Of a stretch of 7,889 bases of DNA, positions 6,710 to 7,889 are shown piece after piece. The stretch covers positions 1-7,889 of the forward strand of contig CAJMLO010000051.1 of the NCBI GenBank assembly GCA_905214245.1, written 5' to 3'. The notes under the pieces are model-generated. The model worked only from the letters and a program-made list of their open reading frames with translations. It was not told the origin of the DNA and did no database searches. The position numbers were made by a program, and so were the translations under genes. The stretch's first letter is position 1. Each line of letters starts with the position of its first letter. Origin of the DNA: an uncultured bacterium. GTDB lineage: Bacteria; Bacillota; Clostridia; TANB77; CAG-508.

Positions 6710-7417
6710 TTAATCAATCTTACAAATTCTCATTATTGATACTTCATATGCCTCTCTAATTTCCTGCTCACTTGAATCAGGGCCAGTTCTCTTCAAGTAT
6801 TTTCTGCTTTGAATTCTTCCATATAATTTTACTTTGTCTCCAACTTTAAGATAACTGGTCCACACTGCTGTTCTGCCCCAAGCAATACATGGAATGTAAT
6901 CCGATTTACTATGCTGTCTTCTTACAGCAATAATAATGTCTGTTACTTCTTTTTTAGAATATGTAACTCTATAATCTGGATTCTTGCAAACATATCCTTC
7001 CAAATAAATCGAGTTCAAATTCATTTTTTCTTCCATTTCATACATTGATTCATAGATTTTTATTGAAGATACAAACAGGAATAGTTCAAGATGACTTCTG
7101 CCTTCTTTATCTCTTTTGTTATGCGACCTAAACTCTCCTGTAACTTCTGCATATTTGCCTTCAGCCTGTCCTTTTTCTTTTTTATTATTAATTAAAAGTT
7201 CTGATACAACAATTGGCACATAGTCCTCTGTGTCACTAAGCCGAATTGTTCTTATTCTCGTCTTATAAAATAATTCAAAAAGAAATTCATGACAAAACTC
7301 AAAGTCTTTCTCAATAATTCCACTTATAAATACTTTATTATGTGGTGCAAATAAGTTTTCGTGTTTTTCCTCCTGCTGGCTTATTACATTCTGCTTCCAT
7401 AATACCTCATTTTGCAT
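6710..7417 (-). CDS. Single-stranded DNA-binding protein-like, two OB folds
   Basis: This 235-residue protein is predicted to bind single-stranded DNA. The C-terminal half (about 134-234) is a recognisable SSB-type OB fold: NSIYLEGYVCKNPDYR (135-150), DIIIAVRRQHSKSDYIPCIAWG (160-181), VGDKVKLYGRIQSRKY (192-207). The N-terminal half (about 28-123) has a weaker but parallel layout (NKVFISGIIEKDF, YVPIVVSEL, GKYAEVTGEF, LELFLFVSSIKIYE), which points to a diverged second OB fold in the same chain. A canonical bacterial SSB has one OB fold plus an acidic DDDIPF-like tail; that tail is absent here and the chain ends in CKID. The ATG is 8 nt after a perfect AGGAGG (7426-7431). It is monocistronic, with its own promoter, structured leader and terminator, so it is unlikely to belong to the wall operon. 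It may be an accessory SSB used in repair, recombination or mobile-element biology; the exact role is unknown. Confidence 0.82.
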   Translation of the reverse strand: MQNEVLWKQNVISQQEEKHENLFAPHNKVFISGIIEKDFEFCHEFLFELFYKTRIRTIRLSDTEDYVPIVVSELLINNKKEKGQAEGKYAEVTGEFRSHNKRDKEGRSHLELFLFVSSIKIYESMYEMEEKMNLNSIYLEGYVCKNPDYRVTYSKKEVTDIIIAVRRQHSKSDYIPCIAWGRTAVWTSYLKVGDKVKLYGRIQSRKYLKRTGPDSSEQEIREAYEVSIMRICKID

Positions 7418-7468
7418 TACTGCGTCCTCCTGTCATTATAGCAATATAAATAGAAAAATTATTTTATC

Positions 7469-7535
7469 GTTTATGTGCAAAAAGTCTCTGCACTAAGCTT
7501 TGAGCAAAAAAGTCTCTCTGCTCATAAGCATAAAC
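7469..7535 (-). promoter_or_regulatory. Twin-hairpin structured leader of the SSB-like gene
   Basis: An outer stem pairs 7469-7475 with 7529-7535 (GTTTATG/CATAAAC). Inside are two hairpins: 7475-7479 with 7489-7493 (GTGCA/TGCAC, 9-nt loop) and 7502-7506 with 7519-7523 (GAGCA/TGCTC, 12-nt loop). The loops are near copies, GAGACTTTT and GAGAGACTTTTT read on the minus strand. The stems differ by a compensated change (GTGCA/TGCAC against GAGCA/TGCTC), which suggests structure is what is kept. It lies wholly within the predicted 5' untranslated region, so it may be an RNA element or a pair of protein-binding sites controlling the gene. No known riboswitch class was recognised. Confidence 0.55.
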
Positions 7536-7546
7536 AATATATTTTT

Positions 7547-7575
7547 ATTATATCACATCATGGTTGCGCTGTAAA
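7547..7575 (-). promoter_or_regulatory. Sigma-A-type promoter of the SSB-like gene
   Basis: On the minus strand a -35 TTTACA (7570-7575, five of six consensus bases) is followed after exactly 17 bp by a perfect -10 TATAAT (7547-7552), which also has the extended TG element (TGATATAAT). Initiation is expected near 7540, giving a leader of about 120 nt before the ATG at 7417. This is the strongest promoter in the window. Confidence 0.85.
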
Positions 7576-7620
7576 GATTTATGTAAACGTTATATTGGTC
7601 TATAAATTTTATTATGAAGG

Positions 7621-7646
7621 TGTAGGTTAGTCAATCATTTGTCACA
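7621..7646 (-). repeat. Probable terminal inverted repeat of an insertion sequence
   Basis: The plus strand reads TGTAGGTTAGTCAATCATTTGTCACA, about 29 bp past the transposase stop. A terminal TG and an internal TTGTCACA-like block are typical of IS3/IS150/IS481-type ends, so the element would end at 7621 and the host sequence would begin at 7620. The partner repeat is outside the window, so this is a pattern-based guess. Confidence 0.45.
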
Positions 7647-7674
7647 AATTATTTAAAATAAATACTTTGAGCAC

Positions 7675-7889
7675 CTATATTGCAAATAACGATTCTTCTT
7701 GACTTTTATATTTTTTTATGAATTCCCTGGGACTCAACCATCCTAGTGGCCTCATAGGAAAATTATTATATTCTTTTCTCCATTCTTTTCCTTGATTTCT
7801 TAAATCTTCTAAACTATAAAATACTCTTTTATAGTAAAATTTTTCTCCTCTTTCCTGTAATTCTTTGCTCATACATTTCTTTGGAACAT
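7675..7889 (-). CDS. DDE integrase-type (rve) transposase, C-terminal fragment running off right edge
   Basis: The visible 71 residues are the end of an IS3/IS481-like transposase. An internal Met at 7872 could be mistaken for a start, but the frame stays open to the window edge (VPKKC precedes it) and no good ribosome site is seen, so the gene is cut by the window. Diagnostic elements counted from that Met: FYYKRVFYSLEDL (12-24), W32, KEYNNFPMRPLGWLSPREF (34-52) and then IKKYK. This is the well-known end of the integrase core, in which YN-x-x-R-x-x-LG-x-x-SP-x-EF follows the catalytic Glu region. The Glu and both Asp lie outside the window, so activity cannot be judged. A complete tail with its own TAG stop suggests the 3' part is not decayed. 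The exact IS family is undetermined. Confidence 0.8.
   Translation of the reverse strand, partial: VPKKCMSKELQERGEKFYYKRVFYSLEDLRNQGKEWRKEYNNFPMRPLGWLSPREFIKKYKSQEESLFAI

Larger units (their letters stand above)
7621..7889 (-). mobile_element. 3' end of an insertion sequence of the DDE/rve integrase type, continuing past the right edge
   Basis: This span contains the C-terminal coding part of the transposase (7675-7889), a short non-coding tail, and the probable terminal repeat. The rest of the element, including the catalytic residues and the opposite repeat, lies beyond the window. Its end is about 45 bp upstream of the -35 of the SSB-gene promoter, so it does not disrupt that gene. Confidence 0.6.

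Noticed and set aside
7435..7443. Second extended -10-like TGCTATAAT on the minus strand before the SSB-like gene
   Set aside because: Transcription would begin inside the Shine-Dalgarno site (7426-7431) and no -35 is present; the promoter at 7547-7575 is far better.
7469..7535. Twin hairpins as a CRISPR fragment or tRNA-like gene
   Set aside because: There are only two imperfect units with no spacer of regular length, and no D/T-arm or acceptor consensus; a structured leader explains it better.

Overview
The window looks like a chromosomal segment from a low-GC Gram-positive bacterium, most likely class Clostridia. The DNA is strongly AT-rich, genes are tightly packed on one strand, starts include ATG and GTG behind AGGAGG-type Shine-Dalgarno sites, and most genes are teichoic-acid functions. 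Genus or species cannot be named from this sequence. Every gene I can support is on the minus strand, so transcription runs from high to low coordinates.

Right end (about 6636-7889): the C-terminal part of a DDE integrase-type transposase enters from beyond the right edge, and a probable insertion-sequence end follows at 7621-7646. Next comes a well-formed sigma-A-type promoter (7547-7575), a leader of about 120 nt with two look-alike hairpins inside an outer stem (7469-7535), and a gene for a 235-residue SSB-like protein with two OB folds. A perfect inverted repeat plus T-run (6636-6673) closes that unit.

Middle (6354-6635): a spacer holding a 53-codon piece that resembles the C-terminal tail of a short-chain dehydrogenase, probably the remains of a lost gene, then a second strong hairpin/T-run terminator (6377-6418) about 25 nt before the next gene.

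Left part (1-6353): a six-gene, closely spaced cell-wall teichoic-acid-type operon. In order of transcription: TagG-like ABC permease, TagH-like ATPase, a fusion of an IspD/TarI-type cytidylyltransferase to an extended SDR resembling UDP-glucuronate decarboxylase/UDP-xylose synthase, a large TarL/TagF-like polyol-phosphate transferase, a smaller TagB-like polyol-phosphate transferase, and the start of a YfhO-like membrane protein that runs off the left edge. Gaps are 10-32 nt, with one 8-nt overlap. Inferred pathway: the fusion makes a CDP-activated precursor, the two transferases prime and extend a poly(polyol phosphate) chain on a lipid carrier, TagG/TagH export it, and the YfhO-like protein may add sugars outside the membrane. 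No TagO, TagA, TarJ or TagD gene is in the window.

The most notable points are the cytidylyltransferase/UXS-like fusion, the twin-hairpin leader of the SSB-like gene, and the gene-decay remnant with a terminator just before the operon.
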